Shown: piece by piece, positions 16,986 through 23,924 of the stretch | How the letters are laid out: every line of letters begins with the position of its first letter | Numbering within the stretch: position 1 is the stretch's first letter | DNA from: Metapseudomonas sp043392685 | Lineage (GTDB): Bacteria; Pseudomonadota; Gammaproteobacteria; Pseudomonadales; Pseudomonadaceae | Length of the DNA: 64,000 nt | Strand: one strand, 5' to 3' | Assembly (NCBI GenBank): GCA_043392685.1 | Contig: JBHZGM010000001.1 | Notes under the pieces: generated by a model | Databases searched by the model: none | What the model was told of the DNA's origin: nothing | The model's input: the letters and a program-made list of their open reading frames with translations, nothing else | Translations under genes and position numbers: made by a program

Positions 16986-17458
16986 CATTGCTCCCCGGCC
17001 TGATAGTGGCCGCTCTTGCCGCCCAGCTTTTCCAGCAGGCGGACGTTTTCGATGGTCATGCCGCGATCCACCGCCTTGCACATATCGTAGATGGTCAGGG
17101 CGGCGACGCTGGCGGCGGTCAGCGCCTCCATTTCCACTCCGGTCTGCCCGGCCAGCTTGCAGCGGGCGACGATGCGCACACAGTCGTCCCCATCCGCCTC
17201 CAGCTCTACCTTGACGCTTGTGAGCATCAGCGGGTGACACAGGGGAATGAGATCGGATGTCTTCTTCGCCGCCTGGATGCCGGCGATGCGTGCCACGGCG
17301 AACACATCGCCCTTGGGGTGGCCGCCGGCCTGGATCATGGCGAGGGTTTCCGGGCGCATGCGCACACGGGCTTCAGCCGTCGCCTCACGGGAGGTCACCG
17401 CCTTGTCGGTGACGTCGACCATGTTGGCGCGGCCTTGGGAATCGAGATGGGTAAGCAC
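16985..17458 (-). CDS. moaC: Cyclic pyranopterin monophosphate synthase MoaC
   Basis: A 157-residue enzyme that, together with MoaA, converts GTP-derived cyclohydro-GTP to cPMP, the first stage of Moco synthesis. Family blocks are visible: MVDVTDKAVTSREATAEA, AARIAG-type helix AVARIAGIQAAKKTSDLIPL, CHPL, and GVEMEALTAASVAALTIYDM followed by CKAVD with the catalytic region. The start is GTG (17458) preceded by AAGGAGA. That ribosome site is inside a 7-bp stem (17464-17482). moaA and moaB are not in the window. Confidence 0.94.
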   Translation of the reverse strand: MLTHLDSQGRANMVDVTDKAVTSREATAEARVRMRPETLAMIQAGGHPKGDVFAVARIAGIQAAKKTSDLIPLCHPLMLTSVKVELEADGDDCVRIVARCKLAGQTGVEMEALTAASVAALTIYDMCKAVDRGMTIENVRLLEKLGGKSGHYQAGEQ

Positions 17459-17463
17459 TGCAC

Positions 17464-17482
17464 GTCTCCTTGGACAGGAGAC
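17464..17482 (-). promoter_or_regulatory. Hairpin sequestering the moaC ribosome site
   Basis: On the minus strand GTCTCCT-GTCCA-AGGAGAC forms a perfect 7-bp stem with a 5-nt loop; its 3' arm contains the AAGGAGA Shine-Dalgarno sequence of moaC, 6 nt before the GTG. This could limit or regulate translation of the moaCDE message. The structure is seen; the regulatory role is inference. Confidence 0.45.
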
Positions 17483-17498
17483 CGATTGTATACAGAAA

Positions 17499-17530
17499 CC
17501 CGCACCGGGCGGCAGCTGCCGCCCGGCGGG
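17499..17530 (-). terminator. Probable terminator of the PhoH-like gene
   Basis: CCGGGCGGCAG/CTGCCGCCCGG is a 22-bp perfect palindrome (17505-17526) extended by outer CCCG/CGGG pairs, 14 nt after the minus-strand stop. It is followed on the minus strand by a short GGGTTTCTG run, so a weak T tract. Confidence 0.55.
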
Positions 17531-17539
17531 ATCCCGAGG

Positions 17540-18931
17540 TTACATGTGGGCTTCGGCGAACTCGGCCAGCACGGAGCGCGGCACACCCTGGAGAGTGATA
17601 TGCACGCCGTGGGGGAAGTCCTTGAAGCGTTCGGTCAGGTAGGTCAGGCCGGAGCTCGGCGCGGAGAGGTAGGGAGTGTCGATCTGCGCCAGGTTGCCCA
17701 GGCAGATCACCTTGGAGCCAGTACCGGCACGGGTGATGATGGTTTTCATCTGGTGCGGCGTCAGGTTCTGGCATTCGTCGATGATGATCAGGCTCTGCTG
17801 GAAGCTGCGGCCACGGATGTAGTTCAGGGATTTGAACTGCAGCGGCACCTTGCTGAGGATGTAGTCCACGCTGCCGTGGGTGTTCTCGTCATCCATGTGC
17901 AAGGCTTCCAGGTTGTCGGTGATTGCCCCCAGCCAGGGTTCCATCTTCTCCGCCTCGGTGCCGGGCAGGAAGCCGATCTCCTGGTCCAGCCCCTGCACGC
18001 TGCGGGTGGCGATGATGCGGCGATAGCGCTTGCTGACCATGGTCTGCTCGATGGCAGCGGCCAGCGCCAGGATGGTCTTGCCCGAGCCCGCCGCGCCACT
18101 GAGGTTGACCAGGTGGATGTCCGGGTCCAGCAGCGCGTAGAGCGCCAGCGCCTGGTACACGTCACGCGGACGCAGGCCCCAGGCTTCCTGGTGCAGCAGT
18201 GGCTCCTGATGCAGGTCGAGGATCAGCAGCTCATCGGCCTTGATGCCCTTGATCCAGCCGACGAAGCCCTGCTCGTCGACGATGAACTCGTTGATGTGCA
18301 CGGCCGGCAGGTTGTCGGTGAGCTGTACCCGGTGCCAGGTGCGGCCATGATCCTGGCGCGTCTCCACCTTGCTCACGCGGTCCCAGAACGAGCCCGGCAT
18401 GTCGTGGTAGCCACGGGACAGCAGGGAGACGTCATCCACCAGCTGGTCGGTGTGGTAGTCCTCCGAGTCGATCCCGCAGGCCCGTGCCTTCAGGCGCATG
18501 TTGATGTCCTTGGTCACCAGCACCACGGACATGCCCGGCTTGCGGCTCTTCAGCTCCACCAGCTGGTTGATGATCTTGTTGTCGTTGAGGTCTTCAGGCA
18601 GCCAGGTGATGGGGGCTGCGCGCTTGCTCATGAGGATCGAGAGAAAACCGCAGGGGCCGCTCTTCTCTCGCTGGATGGGTACGCCGTGCTCCACTTCCTC
18701 GGGGGTGGCGCCGCCGAGGATCTTGTCGATGTTACGGATGGCCTGCCTGCATTCGGCAGCGACGCCCTGCTTGCCGGTCTTGAGCTTGTCCAGTTCCTCC
18801 AGCACGGTCATCGGAATGGCCACGTGGTGTTCCTGGAAGTTGAACAAGGCGTTGGGATCGTGAATCAGGACGTTGGTGTCGAGCGCGTACAAGGTTGGAG
18901 CGGTAGGGCGGGAGCGTCCATGGTCATCCAT
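17540..18931 (-). CDS. PIN-domain / PhoH-family ATPase
   Basis: A 463-residue two-domain protein. An N-terminal PIN nuclease domain (about residues 13-150) has acidic residues in ALDTNVLIHDP and VLEELDKLK. A C-terminal PhoH P-loop ATPase domain carries Walker A GAAGSGKT and Walker B LIIIDECQNLTPHQ. This PhoH2-type fusion is described in mycobacteria as an RNA helicase/RNase; in Pseudomonas the gene next to moaC is conserved but unstudied as far as I know. No membrane segment is seen. It is transcribed on its own, ending at a palindromic terminator. Role in RNA turnover is inferred from the family. Confidence 0.9.
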   Translation of the reverse strand: MDDHGRSRPTAPTLYALDTNVLIHDPNALFNFQEHHVAIPMTVLEELDKLKTGKQGVAAECRQAIRNIDKILGGATPEEVEHGVPIQREKSGPCGFLSILMSKRAAPITWLPEDLNDNKIINQLVELKSRKPGMSVVLVTKDINMRLKARACGIDSEDYHTDQLVDDVSLLSRGYHDMPGSFWDRVSKVETRQDHGRTWHRVQLTDNLPAVHINEFIVDEQGFVGWIKGIKADELLILDLHQEPLLHQEAWGLRPRDVYQALALYALLDPDIHLVNLSGAAGSGKTILALAAAIEQTMVSKRYRRIIATRSVQGLDQEIGFLPGTEAEKMEPWLGAITDNLEALHMDDENTHGSVDYILSKVPLQFKSLNYIRGRSFQQSLIIIDECQNLTPHQMKTIITRAGTGSKVICLGNLAQIDTPYLSAPSSGLTYLTERFKDFPHGVHITLQGVPRSVLAEFAEAHM

Positions 18932-19349
18932 ACTCGGTCACCTTCTTATAGGGCCAGGCGACGGAATGCCAGACAGGCGCTCCGCCGCGGGGGACCACCG
19001 ACCTCCCCGCTCCGGGTCATGCCGGGTAGGGGATGGAGCCAACAAGGTGAGGGCCTATGGCCGCCACCTGTCTGCAGGATTCGGCGGTCTGTATTTTTTT
19101 TACTCCAATCGGGATGACAGAAAAAAGAACTTTTTTGCCTGTACGAGCCTTTTTTCACAGTGCAGCAAAAAGCCCTTGGCGCGCAGGAAAGCGCCCGTTA
19201 AAGTCGAAAGTCCCCTCCCCCGGAATTTCCCCAATTTTCCGTCCCGGGCGTTGATTCCAGCCCCGCATCCAGCCTGCCTATCGGCGGGATAGGTAGAGCC
19301 AGCAGGCGCAAATCCCTAGAATCGTCGCATTCCCGAAGGAGACGATTCG
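18932..19349. other. Divergent intergenic region, PhoH-like / yaaA
   Basis: 418 nt between diverging genes, so it must hold promoters for both. Seen: a T8 tract (about 19095-19102), an A/T-rich run with AAAAAAGAACTTTTTTG (19121-19137), and TAGAAT (19317-19322) 28 nt before the yaaA ATG, a plausible -10 without a good -35. No gene is supported. Confidence 0.4.
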
Positions 19350-20129
19350 ATGCTGCTGGTGATTTCCCCTGCCAAGACCCTGGACTACGAAACCCCGCCG
19401 GTGACCTCGCGCTTCACCCAGCCGGAGTTCCTCGACCATGCCCAGGAGCTGATCGAGCAACTGCGCGAACTCAGCCCCGCGCAGATCGCCGAGCTGATGC
19501 ACCTGTCCGACAAGCTCGCCGGCCTCAACGCCGCGCGCTACGGCAGCTGGCACCCGGACTTCACCCCCGACAACGCCAAGCAGGCCCTGCTGGCCTTCAA
19601 GGGCGACGTCTACACCGGCCTCAATGCCGAAGATTTCGTTGACGCCGACTTCGACTTCGCCCAGCAGCACCTGCGCATGCTCTCCGGCCTCTACGGCCTG
19701 CTGCGCCCGCTGGACCTGATGCAGCCCTACCGCCTGGAAATGGGCACCCGGCTGGTCAACGCCCGCGGCAAGGACCTCTACGCCTTCTGGGGCGATCGCA
19801 TCAGCAACTGGCTGAACGAGGCCCTGGCGGCCCAGGGCGACGACATCCTGCTCAACCTCGCCTCCAACGAATACTTCAGCTCGGTCAAGCGCAAGGCGCT
19901 GAATGCCCGCGTCATCGACACCGAATTCAAGGACCTGAAGAACGGCCAGTACAAGATCATCAGCTTCTACGCCAAGAAGGCCCGCGGCCTGATGGCCCGC
20001 TACGTGATCAAGGAACGCCTCACCAGCCCGGAAGGCCTGAAGGACTTCAACTACCAGGGCTACCGCTACTCGGCGGAGCACTCCGGGCCGGACAACCTGG
20101 TATTCCTGCGCGACGAGCCGCAGGAATGA
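19350..20129 (+). CDS. yaaA: Peroxide stress protein YaaA (DUF328)
   Basis: A 259-residue protein of the YaaA/DUF328 family. In E. coli, YaaA lowers intracellular free iron during peroxide stress and so limits Fenton damage; it binds DNA in a fold with a helix-hairpin-helix-like element. The family N-terminus MLLVISPAKTLDYE, the central DVYTGLNAEDF and SGLYGLLRPLDLMQPYRLEM, and the C-terminal KKARGLMARYVIK are all present. The start follows GAAGGAGACG. It immediately precedes the alginate control region, as in P. aeruginosa, but a terminator follows, so it is not part of that operon. Confidence 0.93.
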   Translation: MLLVISPAKTLDYETPPVTSRFTQPEFLDHAQELIEQLRELSPAQIAELMHLSDKLAGLNAARYGSWHPDFTPDNAKQALLAFKGDVYTGLNAEDFVDADFDFAQQHLRMLSGLYGLLRPLDLMQPYRLEMGTRLVNARGKDLYAFWGDRISNWLNEALAAQGDDILLNLASNEYFSSVKRKALNARVIDTEFKDLKNGQYKIISFYAKKARGLMARYVIKERLTSPEGLKDFNYQGYRYSAEHSGPDNLVFLRDEPQE

Positions 20130-20170
20130 GATGAGCCCCCGCCCAACGGCGTAATGCTGTTCACAAAGGA

Positions 20171-20206
20171 ACGCCGCTTGTCCCTCGCCGGGTAAGCGGC
20201 GTTTTT
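20171..20206 (+). terminator. Rho-independent terminator after yaaA
   Basis: ACGCCGCTT and AAGCGGCGT form a 9-bp stem with a 14-nt loop, followed by T5. Confidence 0.85.
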
Positions 20207-20237
20207 CTGCACCCGGGGATCCCTGCCGGAACCAGAC

Positions 20238-20290
20238 TGCCGGCGAAACGGCGATCTCCCGGAAAGCTTCGCGGGCACGCTCGCTCCTAC
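20238..20290. repeat. REP-like fragment
   Basis: CTGCCGGCGAAACGGC followed by CTTCGCGGGCACGCTCGCTC and CTACA, the end typical of Pseudomonas REP sequences. A similar end occurs at 62441-62468. Confidence 0.55.
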
Positions 20291-20348
20291 AACAGCCATT
20301 GCGCCCCGTTGGCGGTGCCCCACCGGCGCCCGACCAACGGCCCTCCGC

Positions 20349-20380
20349 CACCCGTCACCCGTCACCCGTCACCCGTCACC
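20349..20380 (+). repeat. 7-bp tandem repeat (CACCCGT)
   Basis: Four perfect copies of CACCCGT plus a partial fifth (CACC), about 200 nt upstream of the AlgU -35 element. Such an array can vary in copy number by slippage and would change spacing between upstream sites and the algD promoter. Confidence 0.9.
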
Positions 20381-20480
20381 GGCCAGAGCTGGCACGCCTG
20401 TTCCGTGATTCCCACCTTCGAACCTCGAATCCAATATCAATTCAAGATCATTTAGCCCTCAGAACTTTGATTCATATACT

Positions 20481-20540
20481 GGCCAACTTAACTTCAAGTA
20501 GTGGCCAACTTGCAAAATGCAATCACCGGAAAAATGCAAT
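20481..20540 (+). repeat. Paired direct repeats upstream of the algD promoter
   Basis: GGCCAACTT occurs at 20481-20489 and 20503-20511, 22 nt apart (two helical turns, same DNA face). AAAATGCAAT occurs at 20514-20523 and 20531-20540, 17 nt apart. They lie 13-72 nt upstream of the -35 element and look like regulator sites; the TGGCCA half-site resembles AmrZ/AlgZ boxes, but this is only a resemblance. Confidence 0.55.
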
Positions 20541-20552
20541 TTGCACTATCAG

Positions 20553-20580
20553 GAACTTTTCCAGAACCGCAAAACTCTGA
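20553..20580 (+). promoter_or_regulatory. AlgU (sigma-22/RpoE-type) promoter of the alginate operon
   Basis: GAACTT (20553-20558), a 17-nt spacer, then TCTGA (20576-20580) match the AlgU consensus GAACTT-N16/17-TCTGA exactly. Predicted start is near 20586, giving a leader of about 450 nt before algD. AlgU control of algD is established in P. aeruginosa. Confidence 0.88.
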
Positions 20581-20635
20581 GTTCCCGTCAGCGCGAATCA
20601 TGCATAGTCAGGATTTCGCAATAAATCAAATCGGG

Positions 20636-20645
20636 GACGAACGGT
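20636..20645 (-). promoter_or_regulatory. AlgR-type box in the algD leader
   Basis: The minus strand reads ACCGTTCGTC, identical to the AlgR core known from the P. aeruginosa algD promoter. It lies about 50 nt downstream of the predicted transcription start. A weaker relative, GCCGTTGGTC on the minus strand, lies upstream at 20331-20340. Confidence 0.6.
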
Positions 20646-20694
20646 AGGAACTATCCGAAAACACAGATACTCATACCCCCGACACCTGAATTCC

Positions 20695-20715
20695 TCACAC
20701 GACATTTCCGTGTGA
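20695..20715 (+). repeat. Inverted repeat in the algD leader
   Basis: TCACACG-ACATTTC-CGTGTGA: perfect 7-bp arms with a 7-nt loop, about 110 nt into the predicted leader RNA. It could be an RNA hairpin or a dimeric regulator site; no T run follows, so it is not a terminator. Confidence 0.6.
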
Positions 20716-21035
20716 TTTCAAACTGCCTTAATAACTATCGGCGTAAAACCGAGGGGTAGTTTTTATCTGGTGAAAACCAAAGAAGCTTATTAAGGAGAAG
20801 CGCAACAAACTCGACCTACTGGACAAAACCAACGAGCCAGAGCCTTCGCGGCGATCAGCTCAGGACTCTACCCGGGTAAGCAATTTCACATACCCAGTTC
20901 AGGCGCCCCAGATTTGGCGTCCGGTATTACTCATGCCTGTGCATCTTGAAGTTGCATTTGCGACATGACGATGCAAATGGAAGTGACACTTACGTCACAT
21001 ATTAAACAGCGTGCTGAAAGGACGAGGTGAATACG

Positions 21036-22346
21036 ATGCAAATCAGCATCTTCGGTTTGGGCTATGTTGGTGCAGTGTGCGCCGGCTGCCTCTCTGCTCG
21101 TGGTCATGAAGTTGTCGGTGTCGATGTCTCTCAGACCAAGATCGACCTGATCAACAATGGCAAATCGCCCATTGTCGAGCCAGGTCTTGAAGAACTTCTG
21201 CAACAGGGCGTGAAGACTGGCCGCCTGCGCGGAACCACCGATGTCGCCGGTGCTATTCGCGATACCCAGGTGTCGTTCATCTGCGTCGGCACCCCGAGCA
21301 AGAAGAACGGCGACCTGTCGCTGGATTACATCGAAGGCGTCTGCCGCGAAATCGGCTTCGCCCTGCGCGACAAGGCCGAGCGCCACACCGTGGTCGTGCG
21401 CAGCACCGTGTTGCCGGGCACCGTGAAGAACGTGGTGATCCCGATCATCGAAGACTGCTCGGGCAAGAAGGCCGGCGTGGACTTCGGCGTGGCGGTGAAC
21501 CCCGAGTTCCTGCGTGAAAGCACCGCGATCAAGGACTACGACTACCCGCCCATGACGGTCATCGGCGAACTGGACAAGGCCGCCGGCGACGTCCTGGAAA
21601 CCCTGTACCGCGAGCTCGACGCCCCGATCATCCGCAAGGACATCGAAGTGGCCGAGATGATCAAGTACACCTGCAACGTGTGGCACGCGGCCAAGGTCAC
21701 CTTCGCCAACGAGATCGGCAACATCGCCAAGGCCGTTGGCGTCGATGGCCGTGACGTGATGGACGTGGTCTGCCAGGACCACAAGCTGAACCTGTCCAAG
21801 TACTACATGCGTCCGGGCTTCGCCTTCGGCGGCTCCTGCCTGCCCAAGGACGTGCGCGCGCTGAACTACCGCGCCACCTCCCTGGACGTGGATGCCCCGC
21901 TGATCGGCTCGCTGATGCGCAGCAACACCGGCCAGGTGCAGAAGGCCTTCGACATCATCGCCGGCCACGACAAGCGCCGCGTCGCCCTGCTTGGCCTATC
22001 GTTCAAGGCCGGTACCGACGACCTGCGCGAAAGCCCGCTGGTGGAGCTGGCCGAGATGCTCATCGGCAAGGGCTACGACCTCAGCATCTACGACCGCAAC
22101 GTCGAGTACGCCCGCGTCCACGGCGCCAACAAGGACTACATCGAGTCGAAGATCCCCCACGTCTCCTCGCTGCTGGACAGCAACTTCGACGCCGTGGTGG
22201 ACAAAGCCGACATCATCGTCCTCGGCAACCGTGACGAGCTGTTCGCCCCGCTGGCGCAACAGGCTCCCGCCGGCAAGCAGGTAATCGACCTGGTGGGCTT
22301 CATGCCCCGGGGCACCCAAGGCAATGCCGAGGGTATCTGCTGGTAA
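21036..22346 (+). CDS. algD: GDP-mannose 6-dehydrogenase AlgD
   Basis: A 436-residue NAD-dependent enzyme that oxidises GDP-mannose to GDP-mannuronic acid, the committed step of alginate synthesis in the cytosol. The Rossmann motif is GLGYVGAVCAG (residues 7-17). The catalytic cysteine is about residue 268 in FGGSCLPKD, and the GDP-binding C-terminal domain has FKAGTDDLRESP. The length equals the P. aeruginosa enzyme. The ATG at 21036 follows GGACGAGG; a GTG three codons upstream is also in frame but less likely. It is the first gene of the operon, behind the AlgU promoter. Confidence 0.97.
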   Translation: MQISIFGLGYVGAVCAGCLSARGHEVVGVDVSQTKIDLINNGKSPIVEPGLEELLQQGVKTGRLRGTTDVAGAIRDTQVSFICVGTPSKKNGDLSLDYIEGVCREIGFALRDKAERHTVVVRSTVLPGTVKNVVIPIIEDCSGKKAGVDFGVAVNPEFLRESTAIKDYDYPPMTVIGELDKAAGDVLETLYRELDAPIIRKDIEVAEMIKYTCNVWHAAKVTFANEIGNIAKAVGVDGRDVMDVVCQDHKLNLSKYYMRPGFAFGGSCLPKDVRALNYRATSLDVDAPLIGSLMRSNTGQVQKAFDIIAGHDKRRVALLGLSFKAGTDDLRESPLVELAEMLIGKGYDLSIYDRNVEYARVHGANKDYIESKIPHVSSLLDSNFDAVVDKADIIVLGNRDELFAPLAQQAPAGKQVIDLVGFMPRGTQGNAEGICW

Positions 22347-22352
22347 GCGCCC

Positions 22353-22379
22353 TGCCTCCTCCCCTTGCGGGAGGAGGCA
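22353..22379 (+). repeat. Perfect hairpin between algD and alg8
   Basis: TGCCTCCTCCC-CTTGC-GGGAGGAGGCA: 11-bp perfect stem, 5-nt loop, starting 6 nt after the algD stop. No T tract follows. It may act as an mRNA stability or processing element separating the highly needed algD from alg8. Related CTCTCCC palindromes occur elsewhere in the window. Confidence 0.8.
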
Positions 22380-22413
22380 CGCCCGAAACGACCAGTACAG
22401 GACGATCATCCCA

Positions 22414-23895
22414 ATGGAAAAACTCAAAGGTGGCCTGCTCGAAGCCTCGGGCTGGCTGTTCTACCTCATCGCGCTGATGCTGCTGGCACTGGCACTGCCC
22501 AAGTCCGTCTTCGATCCCGATTCCAAGCATTTCCTGCTGCTGATCGGGGCCGTGGGCATCTGGCGCTACTCCATGGGCGCCCTGCACTTCGCACGCGGCA
22601 CGCTGTTCCTCTACTTCGTCTACCCCTGGTACAAGCGGCGCCTGGCCAAACTCGGCGACGCGGCGGCCCCGTCCCACGTGTTCCTGATGGTGACCAGCTT
22701 CCGCATCGAGGCACTGACCACCGCCATGGTCTACCGCTCGGTGATCCAGGAAGCCATCGACTGCGGCTACCCGACCACCGTGGTCTGCTCCATCGTCGAG
22801 CTGTCCGACGAGCTGCTGGTGAAGAACCTCTGGGCCAAGCTGGCGCCGCCGCCGCGGGTCAAGCTGGACTTCGTGCGCATTCCCGGCACCGGCAAGCGCG
22901 ATGGCCTGGCCTACGGCTTCCGCGCCATCTCCCGCCAGCTGCCGGACGCGAATGCGGTGGTGGCGGTGATCGACGGCGACACCGTGCTGGCCGAAGGCGT
23001 GGTGAGAAAGACCGTGCCCTGGTTCAAGCTCTTCCCGAATGTCGGCGGCCTGACCACCAACGAGTTCTGCGAGGTGCGCGGCAGCTACATCATGAGCGAG
23101 TGGCACAAGCTGCGTTTCGCCCAGCGCCACCTCAACATGTGCTCCATGGCGCTGTCCAAGCGCGTGCTGACCATGACCGGGCGGATGTCGGTGTTCCGCG
23201 CCAGCGTGGTGACCGATCCGGACTTCATCGCCGACGTGGAAAGCGATCACCTGGACCACTGGCGCCTGGGTCGTTTCCAGTTCCTCACCGGCGACGACAA
23301 GTCCAGCTGGTACAGCCTGATGCGCCTGGGCTACGACACCTTCTACGTGCCGGATGCGGCGATCAACACGGTCGAGCACCCGCCGGAGAAGAGCTTCATC
23401 AAGGCCAGCCGCAAGCTGATGTTCCGCTGGTACGGCAACAACCTGCGGCAGAACTCCCGCGCCCTGGCGCTGGGCCCGCGCCGCCTCGGCTGGTTCACCA
23501 CCGTGGTGCTGGCCGACCAGCGCGCGTCGATGTGGACCTGCCTGCTGGGCCTGGCCGCGGCCATCATCGCCAGCCTGAAATACAGCATCGCCTACCTGCT
23601 GGTGTACCTGCTGTGGATCGGCATCACCCGCTTCGTCCTGACCCTGCTGCTCAGCATTACCGGGCACCGGATCGGGCCGGCCTACCCGCTGATCCTCTAT
23701 TACAACCAGATCGTCGGGGCCCTGGTGAAGATCTACGTCTTCTTCCGCCTCGACCAGCAGTCCTGGACCCGCCAGAACACCAAGCTCAACCGTGACCTCG
23801 CCAGCTTCTCGCGCTGGTTCAACACCTGGTCCTCACGCGCCATGACCTTCTCCGCAACCAGCGTATTCATCGCCACGCTGCTGGCGATCGTGTGA
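22414..23895 (+). CDS. alg8: Alginate polymerase catalytic subunit Alg8
   Basis: A 493-residue inner-membrane family 2 glycosyltransferase that polymerises GDP-mannuronate into polymannuronate. N-terminal membrane helices lie at about 10-30 and 37-60. The cytosolic catalytic domain has VVAVIDGDTVLAEG (the DxD pair), a later Asp region DVESDHLD, and GDDKSSW. NNLRQNSRAL resembles the Q-x-x-R acceptor motif. C-terminal helices follow (about 365-430 and 475-493). The start ATG at 22414 (MEKLKGG) matches the known protein; the 30-codon upstream extension overlaps the intergenic hairpin and is rejected. It works with Alg44. Confidence 0.96.
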   Translation: MEKLKGGLLEASGWLFYLIALMLLALALPKSVFDPDSKHFLLLIGAVGIWRYSMGALHFARGTLFLYFVYPWYKRRLAKLGDAAAPSHVFLMVTSFRIEALTTAMVYRSVIQEAIDCGYPTTVVCSIVELSDELLVKNLWAKLAPPPRVKLDFVRIPGTGKRDGLAYGFRAISRQLPDANAVVAVIDGDTVLAEGVVRKTVPWFKLFPNVGGLTTNEFCEVRGSYIMSEWHKLRFAQRHLNMCSMALSKRVLTMTGRMSVFRASVVTDPDFIADVESDHLDHWRLGRFQFLTGDDKSSWYSLMRLGYDTFYVPDAAINTVEHPPEKSFIKASRKLMFRWYGNNLRQNSRALALGPRRLGWFTTVVLADQRASMWTCLLGLAAAIIASLKYSIAYLLVYLLWIGITRFVLTLLLSITGHRIGPAYPLILYYNQIVGALVKIYVFFRLDQQSWTRQNTKLNRDLASFSRWFNTWSSRAMTFSATSVFIATLLAIV

Positions 23896-23924
23896 GCACA
23901 AGGAACCTGACAGGAATCGAAGCC

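Larger units (their letters stand above)
20130..21035. other. Alginate (algD) control region
   Basis: About 900 nt without a gene. From the left it holds the yaaA terminator, a REP fragment (20238-20290), and a 7-mer tandem repeat. An AT-rich stretch (20410-20560) follows with two pairs of direct repeats, then the AlgU promoter, an AlgR box and a long leader with an inverted repeat. Base composition from about 20410 to 20990 is clearly more AT-rich than the flanking genes, as is usual for algD promoters. Confidence 0.8.

Noticed and set aside
20390..20405. Sigma-54-like TGGCACGCCTGTTCCG upstream of algD
   Set aside because: The -24 half is perfect but the invariant -12 GC is replaced by CC, so it should not function as an RpoN promoter.
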